A stretch of 6,381 bases of DNA, taken from NCBI GenBank assembly GCA_016288175.1, contig JAEEYN010000076.1, positions 1 to 6,381 on the forward strand, written 5' to 3'. This document shows positions 5,933 to 6,381 of this stretch, in pieces; the stretch's first letter is position 1, and every line of letters starts with the position of its first letter. Both the position numbers and the translations under genes were made by a program. The notes below the pieces were generated by a model. It saw nothing but the letters and a program-made list of their open reading frames with translations. It was not told the origin of the DNA and ran no database searches. This stretch comes from Bacillota bacterium. GTDB taxonomy: Bacteria > Bacillota > Clostridia > Christensenellales > CAG-138.

Positions 5933-6381
5933 ATGAAGATCCTCTACACCGCAACCGTACTGAGCCATATCTGCCAGTTTCATCTGCCGCATATGAAAGC
6001 ATTGCAGCAGCAAGGCTGGGAGGTTCATGTTGCCGCTCATGACAACCTCGATGTCAAAAACGGCCTGCAGCTCAGGTATTGCGACAGATTCATAGAGATC
6101 CCGTTTGACCGTTCTCCTAAAAGCCCAAGCAACATTAAGGCCGAAAAGATGCTTAAACAGCTGCTTGCGGAGGAGCATTACGACGTTATCCTCTGCAATA
6201 CACCGGTCGGAGGGATCGTGACAAGGCTTGCCGCGAAAAAGGCTCGGAAGAGGGGCACAAAAGTTATCTATATTGCACACGGTTTCCACTTTTTCAAAGG
6301 CGCGTCAAAATCGGGCTGGCTGGTTTACTACCCGATAGAGAAGCGCATGGCGAAAAAGTGCGACATGCTCATAACGGTGAA
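5933..6381 (+). CDS. GT-B glycosyltransferase, N-terminal part (3' partial)
   Basis: An ATG at 5933 opens a frame that runs without stop to the window end, giving 149 complete codons. It begins MKILYTATVLSHICQFHLPH and continues with EVHVAAHDN, the first strands of the acceptor-binding Rossmann domain of a GT-B enzyme, followed by IPFDRSP (56-62), CNTPVGGIVTRLAAKKAR (88-105) and KVIYIAHGFHFFKG (110-123). This pattern is typical of the glycosyltransferase 4-like N-terminal domain of EpsD/CapM-like enzymes in capsule and exopolysaccharide operons, which add a sugar to the lipid-linked repeat unit on the cytoplasmic side of the membrane. The UDP-sugar-binding C-terminal domain lies beyond the window, so donor and linkage cannot be judged. 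The gene starts 12 nt after the previous stop and has no strong Shine-Dalgarno sequence, suggesting translation coupled to the upstream gene. Confidence 0.9.
   Translation, partial: MKILYTATVLSHICQFHLPHMKALQQQGWEVHVAAHDNLDVKNGLQLRYCDRFIEIPFDRSPKSPSNIKAEKMLKQLLAEEHYDVILCNTPVGGIVTRLAAKKARKRGTKVIYIAHGFHFFKGASKSGWLVYYPIEKRMAKKCDMLITV

Noticed and set aside
5921..6289. 122-codon open frame on the minus strand at the window end
   Set aside because: The plus strand here encodes a clear glycosyltransferase N-terminus from 5933 to the window end, with family motifs; the minus frame is its shadow.

Overview
The window is a co-directional (all + strand) part of an exopolysaccharide or capsule biosynthesis locus. 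It is probably from a Gram-positive anaerobe of the Clostridia type. The evidence for that is the CapB/CpsD-like tyrosine kinases with tyrosine-rich tails, a small stand-alone initiating sugar transferase, GGAGG-type ribosome binding sites and tightly packed genes. This placement is by resemblance only, and no species can be named.

Layout: (1) 1-262 is the 3' end of a bacterial tyrosine kinase (BY-kinase) whose body lies outside the window; it ends in a Gly-x-Tyr repeat tail. (2) 272-1822 is a complete second BY-kinase, fused to a short Wzz-like membrane module and also Tyr-tailed. (3) 1886-2557 is the polyprenyl-phosphate sugar-1-phosphate transferase that starts the repeat unit. (4) 2581-3417 is an HpcH/HpaI-type aldolase homologue. 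(5) 3414-4307 is a D-2-hydroxyacid dehydrogenase overlapping it by 4 nt. (6) 4340-5920 is an asparagine-synthase-like ATP enzyme without the glutaminase cysteine. (7) 5933 to the window end is the N-terminal half of a GT-B glycosyltransferase. All gaps are under 70 nt; I saw no terminator or convincing internal promoter, so the set looks like one operon.

How the genes may work together: the kinase(s) control chain length and export, the sugar transferase loads the first sugar on the lipid carrier, and the glycosyltransferase extends it. The three middle genes are not standard polymer-assembly genes. Read together they suggest a small pathway: the aldolase makes a 2-oxo acid, the dehydrogenase reduces it to a 2-hydroxy acid, and the ATP-dependent ligase-like enzyme joins it through an amide bond to an amino group, perhaps on an amino sugar. 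That pathway is inference and is the most interesting possibility here. The second point of interest is the pair of tandem kinases whose Tyr-rich tails end in oppositely charged segments.
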